Positions 45,919-55,125 are shown, numbered from the stretch's first letter. The stretch: 64,000 bases of DNA from CADEEN01 sp963816315 (GCA_963816315.1 CAWFJZ010000026.1:189949-253948), one strand, 5' to 3'. Translations and numbers: made by a program. Notes: generated from the letters alone by a model not told the origin.

Positions 45919-46743
45919 ATGTCCGCTCGTTTGCTTGTCTTGCGCAATCGCTTGCGGTCGCTGTTTTGCGTCAGCGTGGCGGCTGTCGCGCTCGCCGCTG
46001 CCGCCGTCTGCATGCTGGCGCCCGCGGCGCTGACGCTGCTGCTCGGCACGCCGTGGCCGCCGCTGCATGCGCGCTGTATCGGTGCGATGGCACTCTCGCT
46101 GGCCGTGGCTTTGCTGCTGGCGCGACGTGCGTTCGACCCCGCCGCCACGCGCATGCCGCTGCTGGCGTTGGCGGCATGGTGTGGGTCGGCCGCTGCGCTG
46201 GCGTGGACCAGCAGCGTCAGCGCGGCCGTGGTCTGGCCGTGGGGCGTGGCGTTGTTGGGTGGGGCCGCGCTGGTGTTAGCGCACATCGACGGCGACCCGC
46301 CGGCGCCGGCGCAGCACGCCGACGTCGCTTGGCGTGTCTTTGCGCTGCTGGCGTTGATGCTCGCGTCGGCACTGCTGCTGTGGCCCCGCATCGGCGTGAT
46401 GCCTTGGCCCTGGCGCTTGCCCGCGCCCTTCATGGCCCAATACGCGCCGCTGTTTCTGGCCTGGGGCTTGGCGGCCTGGCTCGTCTCGCGCGAGCGGCGG
46501 CGCTACGTGCGCGCTCCCGTGTTGTGGGGGCTGCTCGTGTGGGCGGCGGGTGTGCTCTTGGCTTCGGCGTGGCATGCCGCGGCATTTGCGCGCAGCAACC
46601 CGCTGGCGTGGCTGTGGTTCGCGGGCTTTGCTGTGTTGGCCGCGCTGGCCGCGCACCGCCTGTGGTCGGCGTGGCCGCAGCGCTTGCGCCGCGCCCTGGG
46701 ACTGGTGTCCCGTGACAGCGGGACAAAGCCGCCGCGACAGTGA
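45919..46743 (+). CDS. Hypothetical multi-pass membrane protein
   Basis: 274 aa with about seven or eight hydrophobic helices, rich in Ala, Leu and Trp (ALTLLLGTPWPPLHARCIGA, VVWPWGVALLGGAALVLAH, FMAQYAPLFLAWGLAAWLV). No domain recognised. It is divergent from the hydrolase-LuxR regulator and may be its target. Confidence 0.62.
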   Translation: MSARLLVLRNRLRSLFCVSVAAVALAAAAVCMLAPAALTLLLGTPWPPLHARCIGAMALSLAVALLLARRAFDPAATRMPLLALAAWCGSAAALAWTSSVSAAVVWPWGVALLGGAALVLAHIDGDPPAPAQHADVAWRVFALLALMLASALLLWPRIGVMPWPWRLPAPFMAQYAPLFLAWGLAAWLVSRERRRYVRAPVLWGLLVWAAGVLLASAWHAAAFARSNPLAWLWFAGFAVLAALAAHRLWSAWPQRLRRALGLVSRDSGTKPPRQ

Positions 46744-46816
46744 GCGCCGTGGCAACGCAGTTCACCGCCGCACGGCCTCACCAACCTTGACTCTCTCACC
46801 GAGGACTCTCTTCATC

Positions 46817-47257
46817 ATGAAAAGCTCTTTCTCGCAGCTGGCCAACATCGCTGCCTTCGCCACGCTCACCGTTGCACTGCTCGCCGCGGCCAGCGCCTTT
46901 GCACAAACCACCGACAGCGGCGGCCTGCTGCGCGACAAGGCCGGCAAGACGCTCTACACCTTCGACAAGGACGCTGCCAGCGAGAGCCGCTGCTTCGACG
47001 GCTGCGCCGCCGCCTGGCCGCCGTTCATGGCGGCCGACGGCGCGCAGGCCAAGGACAAGCTGACGCTGGTGGCGCGCAAGGGTGGCGGCATGCAATGGGC
47101 ATGGGGCGGCAAGCCGCTGTACTACTTTGCCGGCGACGCCAAGGCCGGCGACGTGAGCGGCGACGGCTCGGGCGGCGTCTGGCACGTCGTCAAGGTCGGC
47201 GCGGCCGAGAAGCGCGCGGCGGCGCCGGCGCCGGGCTACAACAGCAGCACTTACTGA
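46817..47257 (+). CDS. Secreted-repeat (PF03640-type) periplasmic protein
   Basis: 146 aa: signal peptide (1-29, ending ASAFAQ) then two copies of the secreted repeat: LLRDKAGKTLYTFDKDAASE with SRCFDGCAAAWPPFMA, and MQWAWGGKPLYYFAGDAKAG with GGVWHVVKV. The two Cys in SRCFDGCAAAWPP are the usual pair. Function unknown; such proteins are stress-associated in some bacteria. Confidence 0.8.
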   Translation: MKSSFSQLANIAAFATLTVALLAAASAFAQTTDSGGLLRDKAGKTLYTFDKDAASESRCFDGCAAAWPPFMAADGAQAKDKLTLVARKGGGMQWAWGGKPLYYFAGDAKAGDVSGDGSGGVWHVVKVGAAEKRAAAPAPGYNSSTY

Positions 47258-47334
47258 AGCCACTGCGTCGTATCGACGCGGGGCGGGCAGCATCCCGCTG
47301 CCGGCGCTTTTTCTTGGGCGGTGAGAATCCGCCG

Positions 47335-48036
47335 ATGGGCACACCGCGCGTCTGGCTGTTCGATCTCGACAACACGCTGCACAACGCGTCTCACGCGGCG
47401 TTGGGCGGCATCGACGAGAGCATGACGGCCTACATCGTCGAGGCACTCGGCGTGAGCCCGGAGGAGGCTCATGCGCTTCGCCTGACCTACCTGGTGCGTT
47501 ATGGCGCGACGCTGCTCGGACTGGTTCGCCACCATGGCATCGACGCAGCGCACTTTTTGCACCACACGCACCTGCTGCCGGGCCTGGAGGGCCGGGTGCA
47601 TGGCCACCCGCACGACTTCGACGCGATCGCGCGTCTGCCCGGGCGCAAGGTCGTCCTGACCAACGCGCCGCGGGCCTATGCCCTGCGCGTGCTTGGTTCG
47701 CTCGGCATCGGGATGTTGTTCGACAGCGTGCTGTCGATCGAAGACATGGCGATGTTCGGCCATCTGCGGCCCAAGCCCGACGCGCGCATGTTTCGCTGGA
47801 TTGCGGCGCGCCTGCGCGTGGCGCCGTCGCGCTGCGTGCTCGTCGAAGACACCTTGCAGCATCAGAAGGCGGCGTTTGGCATCGGCATGACCACGGTGTG
47901 GATGCAGCGCTGGATGCGCATGGCGGAAAAAGATCGCACTGCTGCCCGCAAAGTTGGTGTTTACCTGCACCGCAGGCCCGCGTACGTGTGTGCCAGAATC
48001 TTTTCGCTGAGGGAACTGAGAAGACGCTTGCCGTGA
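47335..48036 (+). CDS. Pyrimidine 5'-nucleotidase, HAD superfamily
   Basis: 233 aa. HAD motifs: FDLDNTLHN (nucleophile Asp), VVLTNAPRAYA, KPDARMF with the Lys, and VLVEDTLQHQKAA. Matches the Ssm1/YjjG-like pyrimidine nucleotidases. Its stop overlaps the GTG start of slmA (GTGA), an arrangement conserved in Betaproteobacteria. Confidence 0.85.
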   Translation: MGTPRVWLFDLDNTLHNASHAALGGIDESMTAYIVEALGVSPEEAHALRLTYLVRYGATLLGLVRHHGIDAAHFLHHTHLLPGLEGRVHGHPHDFDAIARLPGRKVVLTNAPRAYALRVLGSLGIGMLFDSVLSIEDMAMFGHLRPKPDARMFRWIAARLRVAPSRCVLVEDTLQHQKAAFGIGMTTVWMQRWMRMAEKDRTAARKVGVYLHRRPAYVCARIFSLRELRRRLP

Positions 48037-48681
48037 ATGCACTGACCGACGAGCCGGACGCTGAACACAGCGCTGCGGCCACCACCAAACCGGAGAAGAC
48101 GCGCAAGCGTCCGAAACCCGGCGAGCGCCGTGTGCAGATCCTGCAAACGTTGGCGCAGATGTTGGAGCAGCCGGGCGCCGAGCGCATCACGACGGCGGCG
48201 CTGGCGGCCAAGTTGAGCGGTCAGCGAAGCGGCGCTGTACCGCCACTTCGCCAGCAAGGCGCAGATGTTCGAGGGCCTGATCGAGTTCATCGAGTCGAGC
48301 GTGTTCACGCTCGTCAACCAGATCGTCGAGCGCGACGATCCGAGCGCGGCGCAGGCCGGCAAGATCGTCGCCGTGGTGCTCGGCTTCGGCGAGAAGAACC
48401 CGGGCATGGTGCGGGTCATGGTCGGCGACGCGCTGGTCTTCGAGCACGAACGTTTGATCGCGCGCATGAACCAGTTCTTCGACCGCGTCGAGTCGCAACT
48501 GCGGCAATGCCTGCGTGCCGCTGCGGAAAGCACCGGCTCGGCGCAGCCGACGGTTGAGAGCAATGCGCAAGCGTCGGCGCTGACGGCGTTTACCGTCGGC
48601 CGCCTGCAGCGCTACGCGCGCTCGGGCTTCAAGCGCAGCCCGACCGAGCACCTCGAAGCAGGCTTAAGACTCTTCGTTTGA
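48033..48681 (+). pseudogene. slmA: Nucleoid occlusion factor SlmA, frameshifted
   Basis: TetR-family DNA-binding protein that blocks FtsZ assembly over the nucleoid. About 215 aa: a Lys/Pro-rich N-terminus, HTH region PGERRVQILQTLAQMLEQPG and ITTAALAAKLS, then ALYRHFASKAQMFEGLIEFI after the shift. The frame breaks near 48222; one surplus G in AGCGGTCAGC (expected AGCGTCAGC) restores AKLSVSEAALYRHFASKAQM exactly. Start GTG at 48033 overlaps the HAD stop; the stop overlaps pdeM (TTGA). Probably intact in the organism. Confidence 0.88.
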
Positions 48682-49337
48682 ACGCGACGGCAGTCGAGGT
48701 CGGCGGCGTCGCGCTGCAGCTCCTGGCCGGCAAGGCCGCCTGGTGGTCCGCAGAGCGCACGCTGTTGGTCGCCGATGCGCACATCGGCAAGGCGGTCAGC
48801 TACCGCAAGCTCGGCGTGCCGGTGCCGGAGGCCACGACCGGCGGCAACCTCGATGCGCTCGATGCGCTGCTGGCGGTGCACGACGCCAAGCGCATCGTCT
48901 TTCTCGGCGACCTGCTGCACTCACGGCACTCGCACGACCGGGCGACGCTCGGCCTGTTTGCCACGTGGCGCGAGCAGCGCTCGCAACTCGAACTCGTGCT
49001 GGTGCGCGGCAATCACGATGACCGCGCCGGCGATCCGCCGCCGTCGTGGGGCGTGTCGTGCGTCGATGAGCCGTTCATGCTGCCGGCCGCGCCGCAACTC
49101 GCGCTGTGCCATCACCCCGAGCTGCGCCGGTCCGCGTACGTGCTCGCCGGCCACCTGCACCCCTGCACGACGGTTGGCCGCGGCATCGATCGGTTGCGCT
49201 TGCCGTGCTTTCACTTCGGCGCCGGCGTCGGCGTGCTGCCGGCCTTCGGCGCGTTCACCGGCATGCACCCGATCGAGCGCGCTCCAGGCGACCGGGTTTT
49301 CGTCGTCGCCGACAATGCGGTGCACAAATTGCCATGA
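48678..49337 (+). CDS. pdeM: Metallophosphoesterase PdeM-like
   Basis: 219-aa calcineurin-type phosphoesterase: VADAHIGKA, FLGDLLHSRHSHD, VRGNHDD, LCHHPE and LAGHLHPC give the two-metal site. Matches the ligase-associated DNA damage response endonuclease PdeM, but no LigD-like ligase, exonuclease or Lhr helicase is nearby. Start TTG (48678) overlaps the slmA stop; its stop overlaps the next ATG (ATGA). Confidence 0.82.
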   Translation: MNATAVEVGGVALQLLAGKAAWWSAERTLLVADAHIGKAVSYRKLGVPVPEATTGGNLDALDALLAVHDAKRIVFLGDLLHSRHSHDRATLGLFATWREQRSQLELVLVRGNHDDRAGDPPPSWGVSCVDEPFMLPAAPQLALCHHPELRRSAYVLAGHLHPCTTVGRGIDRLRLPCFHFGAGVGVLPAFGAFTGMHPIERAPGDRVFVVADNAVHKLP

Positions 49338-50206
49338 CGACCAAGCCCACTGTTGAATCGCTGATCGAGCGCGCCGACGCTTTGCTGGCGCGCCTCGAAA
49401 CCGTGCTGCCGCGGCACGCGCCGGCCACCGATTGGGCGGCCGGGGCGGCGTTTCGCTACCGCAAGCGCGGTGGCGCCGGTGTCATCGAGCCGGTCAAGCA
49501 TGTGGCGACGATCCGCCTCGCCGAGCTGAAGGAGGTCGATCGCCAGCGCGACCGCCTGATTGCCAACACGCAGCAGTTCGTCGCCGGCAGGCCGGCCAAC
49601 AACGTGCTGCTGACGGGCGCGCGCGGCACCGGAAAAAGCTCGCTGATCAAGGCCTGCCTGAACGAGTACGCACCACGAGGCCTGCGCCTGATCGAGGTGG
49701 ACAAGGCCGATCTGGTGGACCTGACCGACATCGTCGATGCCATCGCCGAGCGGCCCGAGCGCTTCGTCATCTTCTGCGACGACCTGTCGTTCGACGAAGG
49801 CGAACCCGGCTACAAGGCGCTGAAGTCGGTGCTCGACGGCTCGGTGGCGCAGGCCAGCGAGAACGTGCTGATCTACGCCACCAGCAACCGCCGCCACCTG
49901 CTGCCCGAGTACATGAAGGAGAACCTCAGCTACACGCACACCGAGGACGGTGAGGTCCATCCGGGCGAGGTCGTCGAGGAGAAGATTTCGCTGTCCGAAC
50001 GGTTCGGGTTGTGGCTGTCGTTCTATCCGTTCACGCAGGCCGAGTACCTGGCGATCGTCGCGCAGTGGCTGCATCACTTCGGTGAAGTCGATGCGAAGCG
50101 GCTCGAAGCGGCGCGGCCCGAGGCGCTGGTCTGGGCGCTGGAGCGAGGCTCGCGCTCGGGCCGCGTGGCGTATCAATTCGCGCGGGACTGGTGTGGCCGA
50201 GCGTGA
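49334..50206 (+). CDS. ATP-binding protein, DUF815 family
   Basis: 290 aa, AAA-type. Walker A GARGTGKSS, Walker B FVIFCDDLSF, sensor-1 IYATSNRRHL, then LPEYMKENL and ISLSERFGLWLSFYPFTQAE. Highly conserved family of unknown role in Betaproteobacteria, normally next to mutT as here. Overlaps pdeM by ATGA and mutT by 14 bp. Confidence 0.85.
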   Translation: MTTKPTVESLIERADALLARLETVLPRHAPATDWAAGAAFRYRKRGGAGVIEPVKHVATIRLAELKEVDRQRDRLIANTQQFVAGRPANNVLLTGARGTGKSSLIKACLNEYAPRGLRLIEVDKADLVDLTDIVDAIAERPERFVIFCDDLSFDEGEPGYKALKSVLDGSVAQASENVLIYATSNRRHLLPEYMKENLSYTHTEDGEVHPGEVVEEKISLSERFGLWLSFYPFTQAEYLAIVAQWLHHFGEVDAKRLEAARPEALVWALERGSRSGRVAYQFARDWCGRA

Positions 50207-50612
50207 CCCCGTCGATGTCGCGGTCGGTGTGTTGATCGACGCCGACGGCCGATTTCTGCTGACCTCACGCCCCGAGGGCAAGGTCTATGCAGGCCACTGG
50301 GAGTTTCCGGGCGGCAAGGTCGAAGCCGGCGAGAGCATCGAACAAGCCCTGCGCCGCGAGTTGCACGAAGAACTCGGCATCACGATCGGCGCCGCCGAAC
50401 CTTGGCAGGTGACGCTGCACGACTACCCGCACGCCCTCGTGCGCCTGCATTTCTGCAAGGTCTTTTCGTGGACAGGTGCCTTCGAGATGCGCGAGCAGCA
50501 GCAGATGGCGTGGCAATCATTGCCTGCCGACGTGACGCCGCTGCTGCCGGGCACGCTGCCCGTGCTGGCATGGTTCGCCGAAGAGCGCGGCTTCCGAGGG
50601 CCGACCCACTAA
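50193..50612 (+). CDS. mutT: NUDIX hydrolase MutT (8-oxo-dGTP diphosphatase)
   Basis: 139 aa; cleans oxidised GTP/dGTP. The Nudix box GGKVEAGESIEQALRRELHE with ELGI has all catalytic Glu residues. GTG at 50193 gives the expected start VAERDPVDVAVGVLIDADGR and overlaps the ATPase gene by 14 bp; no ATG fits. Confidence 0.87.
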   Translation: MAERDPVDVAVGVLIDADGRFLLTSRPEGKVYAGHWEFPGGKVEAGESIEQALRRELHEELGITIGAAEPWQVTLHDYPHALVRLHFCKVFSWTGAFEMREQQQMAWQSLPADVTPLLPGTLPVLAWFAEERGFRGPTH

Positions 50613-50622
50613 ACTTGGGCGC

Positions 50623-51015
50623 ATGGACGCTTGGCTCGACGCCATCAAGTGGGACCGCGACGGCCTCGTGCCGGTGATCGCGCAGGAAGTCGGCAGCAAC
50701 GACGTGCTGATGTTCGCCTTCATGAACCGCGAGGCGCTGGCCAGGACCGTCGAGACGCAACGTGCCGTCTATTGGAGCCGCTCGCGCAACAAGCTCTGGT
50801 TCAAGGGTGAAGAGTCGGGCCATGTGCAGCAGGTGCACGACATCCGCCTCGACTGCGACCACGATGTCTTGCTGCTCAAGGTCACGCAGCTCGGGCATGA
50901 GCCGGGCATCGCGTGCCACACCGGCCGCCATTCGTGTTTCTTCCAGACGCTCGACAGCGGGCAATGGAAGACGGTCGAGCCGGTGCTCAAAGACCCTGAA
51001 AGCATTTACCGATGA
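50623..51015 (+). CDS. hisI: Phosphoribosyl-AMP cyclohydrolase
   Basis: 130 aa; third step of histidine synthesis, opening the adenine ring. WDRDGLVPVIAQE, VYWSRSRNKLWFKGEESGH, DCDHDVLLLKV and GIACHTGRHSCFF (zinc-binding Cys) are intact. Begins 10 bp after mutT; no other his genes precede it, so the usual hisGDCBHAF block is elsewhere. Stop overlaps hisE (ATGA). Confidence 0.95.
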   Translation: MDAWLDAIKWDRDGLVPVIAQEVGSNDVLMFAFMNREALARTVETQRAVYWSRSRNKLWFKGEESGHVQQVHDIRLDCDHDVLLLKVTQLGHEPGIACHTGRHSCFFQTLDSGQWKTVEPVLKDPESIYR

Positions 51016-51359
51016 GCAACGACACCTTGGCGCGTCTGGCCGCCGTCATCGAGTCACGCCGCAAGGCCGACCCGGACAAGAGCTACGTCGCCCGCCTGTC
51101 CGCCAAAGGCATCGACGCGATCCTGAAGAAAGTCGGCGAAGAAGCCACCGAAGTCGTCATGGCCGCCAAGGACGGCGACCGCGCGCGCATCACCGCCGAA
51201 GTCGCCGACCTGTGGTTCCACTCGATGATCGCGCTGGCGCACTTCGGCTTGACGCCGGCCGACGTGCTGGCCGAGCTCGAGCGCCGCGAGGGCCAGTCGG
51301 GTCTGGAAGAATTCGCGCTGCGCAAAGCCGATCAACGGGACACCGAGGAGGGTGCGTGA
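51012..51359 (+). CDS. hisE: Phosphoribosyl-ATP pyrophosphatase
   Basis: 115 aa; second histidine step. The all-alpha NTP pyrophosphohydrolase core has KKVGEEATEVVMAAKDGDRA and VADLWFHSMIALAHF. Coupled to hisI by ATGA and to the next gene by TGATG. Stand-alone hisE is usual in Betaproteobacteria. Confidence 0.94.
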   Translation: MSNDTLARLAAVIESRRKADPDKSYVARLSAKGIDAILKKVGEEATEVVMAAKDGDRARITAEVADLWFHSMIALAHFGLTPADVLAELERREGQSGLEEFALRKADQRDTEEGA

Positions 51360-51700
51360 TGGAAAGAACAGCGGAACAACTCGCCAGCCTGAAGACCCTG
51401 ACGATGGTGGTCTATGCCTTGCAGGTGCTGTCGGTCTTCGTCGGCATCACGGCCATCGTCGGCGTGATCATCAACTACGTGAAGCGCGAGGACGCCGCCG
51501 GCACGCTGTACGAGAGCCACTTCGACTGGCAGATCCGCACCTTCTGGTGGGGTCTGCTCTGGTCGGCGATCGGCTTCGTTCTGCTGTTCGCCTTCGGCCT
51601 CGGCCTGCTGGTCTGGTTCGTCGCCGGCATCTGGGCGCTGTACCGCGTCATCAAGGGCTTCCTGAAGCTCAATGACAACCAGCCGGTGGTTCCGGCTTGA
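51359..51700 (+). CDS. DUF4870-type small membrane protein
   Basis: 113 aa with two or three membrane helices (about 18-40 and 62-98) separated by INYVKREDAAGTLYESHFDW, the core of DUF4870. Always found between hisE and the HIT gene in related genomes; function unknown. ATG shares a base with the hisE stop. Confidence 0.82.
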   Translation: MERTAEQLASLKTLTMVVYALQVLSVFVGITAIVGVIINYVKREDAAGTLYESHFDWQIRTFWWGLLWSAIGFVLLFAFGLGLLVWFVAGIWALYRVIKGFLKLNDNQPVVPA

Positions 51701-51705
51701 CTGCC

Positions 51706-52047
51706 ATGGACGCCAACTGCATTTTCTGCAAGATCGCCGCCGGGCAGATCCCGGCGAAGAAGGTTCATGAAGACGACGAGATGGTGGTCTTTCACGACAT
51801 CCACCCGTGGGCCCCGGTGCACATCCTGATCGTGCCCAAGCAGCACATCGTCTCGATGGCCGAGGTGACGGCCGAGCACGCGCCGCTGTTGGGCCGCATG
51901 ATGGCCCTGTCGCCGCGCCTGATGCGGGAACTCGGCGTCAGCAACGGGTTCAGACATGTCATCAACACCGGGCGAGACGGCAGTCAGGAAGTCATGCATC
52001 TGCACATGCATGTCATGGGCGGCCCGAGGCCCTGGGCCAAGGGCTGA
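51706..52047 (+). CDS. HIT-family nucleotide-binding protein
   Basis: 113 aa histidine-triad hydrolase (HINT-like, likely acting on AMP-lysine-type conjugates). CIFCKIAAGQIPAKKVHED, HILIVPKQHI and the triad HLHMHVMGG are present. ATG at 51706 preferred to an upstream TTG. Lies between DUF4870 and tatA. Confidence 0.92.
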   Translation: MDANCIFCKIAAGQIPAKKVHEDDEMVVFHDIHPWAPVHILIVPKQHIVSMAEVTAEHAPLLGRMMALSPRLMRELGVSNGFRHVINTGRDGSQEVMHLHMHVMGGPRPWAKG

Positions 52048-52097
52048 CAACGGTGCTGACCTAGAATCGCTCGCAGTTCCTTTCACAGGAGAACGTC

Positions 52098-52337
52098 ATG
52101 GGATCTTTCAGCATCTGGCATTGGCTGATCGTGCTGCTCGTCGTGGTGCTGATCTTCGGCACGAAGAAGCTGAAGAACATCGGCTCCGACCTCGGTGGCG
52201 CCGTCAAGGGCTTCAAGGACGGCGTCAAGTCCGGCGGCGAGTCGGCCGCGGAAGGAACGCCGCCGTCGCAGGTGACGTCGCAGCCGAAGAGCACCGACGC
52301 CAACACCGTGGACGTCGAGGCCAAGACAAAAACTTGA
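52098..52337 (+). CDS. tatA: Sec-independent protein translocase TatA
   Basis: 79 aa: one N-terminal membrane helix (HWLIVLLVVVLIFGTKKLKN), the FGTKKL hinge and an amphipathic helix (IGSDLGGAVKGFKDGVKSG). Forms the variable pore of the twin-arginine pathway. ACAGGAG about 8 bp before the ATG. Confidence 0.95.
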   Translation: MGSFSIWHWLIVLLVVVLIFGTKKLKNIGSDLGGAVKGFKDGVKSGGESAAEGTPPSQVTSQPKSTDANTVDVEAKTKT

Positions 52338-52371
52338 GCGCCCACAGCCCGTCGCAGAACGGGCGCCGTCC

Positions 52372-52848
52372 ATGATTGACTTCGGTTTCGACAAGATCGC
52401 GCTGATCGGTGCGGTGGCGCTCATCGTCATCGGGCCGGAGAAACTGCCGCGCGTGGCGCGCACCGTCGGCCACTTTCTCGGCAAGGCGCAGCGCTATGTT
52501 GCCGACGTCAAAGCCGAAGTGAACCGCACGATCGAACTCGAAGAGCTGCAGAAGATGAAGTCGCAGTTCGAAACCGCGGCGCGCGATGTCGAGACCAGCG
52601 TCAACCAGGAGTTCAATGCGACGACCAGCGAGCTGGAGAGCAGCTGGAAGTCGGGCGACGTGGACAGCGCGGCGCGCGCGCTCGAAGGCCTGTCAACGCC
52701 GAATCCGGAGTACAAACATCCGAAGAAGAACTGGCGCCTGAAGCGCGGCGCCACGCCGTCTTGGTACAAGCAGCGCGCCGGCATCCGCACCAAGGCGCTG
52801 TCGGGCGCGGCGCGCGTGGCGCGCTTTCGGCCCAAATCAGCGCGATGA
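52372..52848 (+). CDS. tatB: Sec-independent protein translocase TatB
   Basis: 158 aa. MIDFGFDKIALIGAVALIVI forms the membrane helix, then GPEKLPRVARTVG and a long amphipathic helix (RTIELEELQKMKSQFETAA). Acts with TatC as signal-peptide receptor. The stop overlaps the tatC ATG (ATGA). Confidence 0.94.
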   Translation: MIDFGFDKIALIGAVALIVIGPEKLPRVARTVGHFLGKAQRYVADVKAEVNRTIELEELQKMKSQFETAARDVETSVNQEFNATTSELESSWKSGDVDSAARALEGLSTPNPEYKHPKKNWRLKRGATPSWYKQRAGIRTKALSGAARVARFRPKSAR

Positions 52849-53633
52849 CCGGGCCCGCGGACAAAGAAGACGAACTCGCCGGCACCGAGCAGCCGTTCGT
52901 CTCGCACCTGATCGAGTTGCGTGACCGGCTGATCCGCGTCGTCATCGCGCTCGGCCTGGTCTTCGGCCTGCTGTGCTTCTGGCCGGGCATCAATGTGCTC
53001 TACGACTTGCTGGCCGCGCCGCTGACGCAGAACCTGCCGCCGGGCACCAAGCTGATCGCCACCAACGTCTTCTCGCCGTTCCTCGTGCCGCTGAAGATGA
53101 CGCTGATGACGGCTTTTCTGGTGGCGCTGCCCTATGTGCTCTACCAGGTGTGGGCTTTTGTCGCGCCGGGGCTGTACTCGCACGAGAAGAAGATGGTGCT
53201 GCCGCTGGTGGTGTCGAGCACGGTGCTGTTCTTCGTCGGCGTGGCGTTCTGCTACGGCATCGTCATTCCGGCGCTGACGTCGTTCATGGTCAAGGTGGCG
53301 CCGAGCTCGGTCAACGCCGCGCCGGACATCGAACAGTATTTCGGCACCGTGCTGTCGCTGTTTCTCGTCTTCGGCATTGCCTTCGAAGTGCCGGTGGCGG
53401 TGGTGGTGCTGGCGCGGCTGGGCGTCGTCACGATCGAGCAATTGAAGGCTTGGCGCGGCTACTTCATCGTCGGGGCGGCGGTGGTCTCGGCCGTCGTCAC
53501 GCCGCCGGACGTGATCTCGCAGCTCTCGCTGCTCGGGCCGATGATCATCCTCTACGAGATCGGCATCGTCGCGGCGCGCATCTTCATTCGGCACACCAAG
53601 GCGCCGGAAGAAAACGCCGAGAAAGCTACTTGA
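52845..53633 (+). CDS. tatC: Sec-independent protein translocase TatC
   Basis: 262 aa with six membrane helices: SHLIELRDRLIRVV at the start, FSPFLVPLKMTLM, PYVLYQVWAFVAPGLYSHEK and VTPPDVISQ are conserved. Recognises twin-arginine signals, several of which occur in the copper locus. Its 3' end overlaps the convergent phr stop by 8 bp. Confidence 0.95.
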   Translation: MTGPADKEDELAGTEQPFVSHLIELRDRLIRVVIALGLVFGLLCFWPGINVLYDLLAAPLTQNLPPGTKLIATNVFSPFLVPLKMTLMTAFLVALPYVLYQVWAFVAPGLYSHEKKMVLPLVVSSTVLFFVGVAFCYGIVIPALTSFMVKVAPSSVNAAPDIEQYFGTVLSLFLVFGIAFEVPVAVVVLARLGVVTIEQLKAWRGYFIVGAAVVSAVVTPPDVISQLSLLGPMIILYEIGIVAARIFIRHTKAPEENAEKAT

Positions 53634-55116
53634 CGGTCTTGACCACCGCGTAGCGCTGCAGCGTCTTCGCGCGCGCCTCGTCGTGCTGCACCACGGGCGG
53701 CGGGTAGTGCGTGCCGATCTCGACGCCCGCCGCGGCGAGATCGACCGGCTTGGCCAACCACGGCGCGTGGATCAGGTTGTCGGGCAGCGCCGCGAGTTGC
53801 GGCAGGTAGCGGCGGATGAACTTGCCCTGCGCATCGAACTTCTCGCTCTGGTTCACCGGGTTGAAGATGCGGAAATACGGTTGCGCGTCGCAGCCGGAAG
53901 ACGATGCCCATTGCCAGCCGCCGTTGTTGGCGGCGAGGTCGAAGTCGTTCAGGTGCAGCGCGAAATAGGCTTCGCCGCGCCGCCAGTCGATGCCGAGATC
54001 CTTGGTCAGAAAACTCGCCACCACCATGCGCAGGCGGTTGTGCATGTAGCCGGTCTGATTGATCTGGTGCATGGCGGCATCGACCAGCGGGTAGCCGGTG
54101 CGGCCCTCGCACCAGGCGGCGAAGTGGGCATCGGCGTGTTTGCCGTGTTCCCACTTGATGGCGTCGTACTCGCGTTTGAAGCTGTGGCCGACGACGCGCG
54201 GGTGGTGGTGCAGCACCTGGTGGTAGAAATCGCGCCAGATCAGCTCGGACAGCCAGACTTGCGCGCCCGCAGAGCCGCCCTGCACGCGCCGCCAGGCCTC
54301 GCGCGCGAGCTGGCGAATGGAGATCGTGCCGAAGCGCAGGTGCGTGGACAAATAGCTCGGCCCCTTGACGGCGGGGAAGTTGCGCGTCTCGTCGTAGCCG
54401 TCGATGCGCTGCAGGTAGTCGGCGAACATCGACTGCGCGCCAGACGGGCCGGGGGGCATCTTCAGCGTCGCCAGGTTCGTCGTCTCGAAGCCGATGTCGG
54501 CCAACGTCGGCACGCCGGCGGCCACGCCCTGCGGCGGCGCGGCCAGTGCTGCGGCGTGCCGTTCGACCGGGTAGGCCTTCAAGAAGAACCCATCGAGCTT
54601 TTTCAGCCACGCGTTCTTGTACGGCGTGAAGATGCCATAGACGCCGCCGGACTGCGTCAGCACCTCGCTGCGCTCGAAGATCACATGGTCCTTGCTCGTG
54701 TGCAGCGCGATGCCGGCGCCGGCCAGCGTGCCGCGCACGGCGGCGTCGCGGGCTAGCGCATAGGGCTCGTCGTCGTGATTGCAGTACACCGCTTGCACGC
54801 CCAGCTCTTGCGCCAGGCGCGGCAGCTCTTCGGCGCTGGTGCCGTGGCGCACCAGAAGGGCCACGCTCGGCATGCCGGCCCGTTCGGCCACGTCACGCAA
54901 TTGCGCTTCGAGCCCGACCAGGCTTTCGCGGATGAACTCGACGCGGCGGTCGGCACGCGGCAGCGCGTCCAAGATCGCTCGGTCGAAGACGAAGCCGACC
55001 CAGACTTGCCTGGCGGCGGTGAGCGCGTGGTACAGCGCCGCGTTGTCGTCGGCGCGCAGGTCGCGGCGCAGCCAGACGAGGGCGCGGGTCAGCGGCTTTT
55101 CGGGTGAGGACGGCAC
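53626..55116 (-). CDS. phrB: Deoxyribodipyrimidine photolyase
   Basis: 496-aa CPD photolyase. The N-terminal Rossmann part (LVWLRRDLRADDNAALYHAL) precedes the FAD-binding helical domain (LSTHLRFGTISIRQLAREAW, WREFYH-like WRDFYHQVLHHHP, YMHNRLRMVVASFLTKDLG, WQWASSSGCDAQPYFRIFNP). The last stretch carries the Trp electron-transfer positions. Convergent with tatC. Confidence 0.93.
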   Translation of the reverse strand: MPSSPEKPLTRALVWLRRDLRADDNAALYHALTAARQVWVGFVFDRAILDALPRADRRVEFIRESLVGLEAQLRDVAERAGMPSVALLVRHGTSAEELPRLAQELGVQAVYCNHDDEPYALARDAAVRGTLAGAGIALHTSKDHVIFERSEVLTQSGGVYGIFTPYKNAWLKKLDGFFLKAYPVERHAAALAAPPQGVAAGVPTLADIGFETTNLATLKMPPGPSGAQSMFADYLQRIDGYDETRNFPAVKGPSYLSTHLRFGTISIRQLAREAWRRVQGGSAGAQVWLSELIWRDFYHQVLHHHPRVVGHSFKREYDAIKWEHGKHADAHFAAWCEGRTGYPLVDAAMHQINQTGYMHNRLRMVVASFLTKDLGIDWRRGEAYFALHLNDFDLAANNGGWQWASSSGCDAQPYFRIFNPVNQSEKFDAQGKFIRRYLPQLAALPDNLIHAPWLAKPVDLAAAGVEIGTHYPPPVVQHDEARAKTLQRYAVVKTVK

Positions 55117-55125
55117 GCCGCGAGC

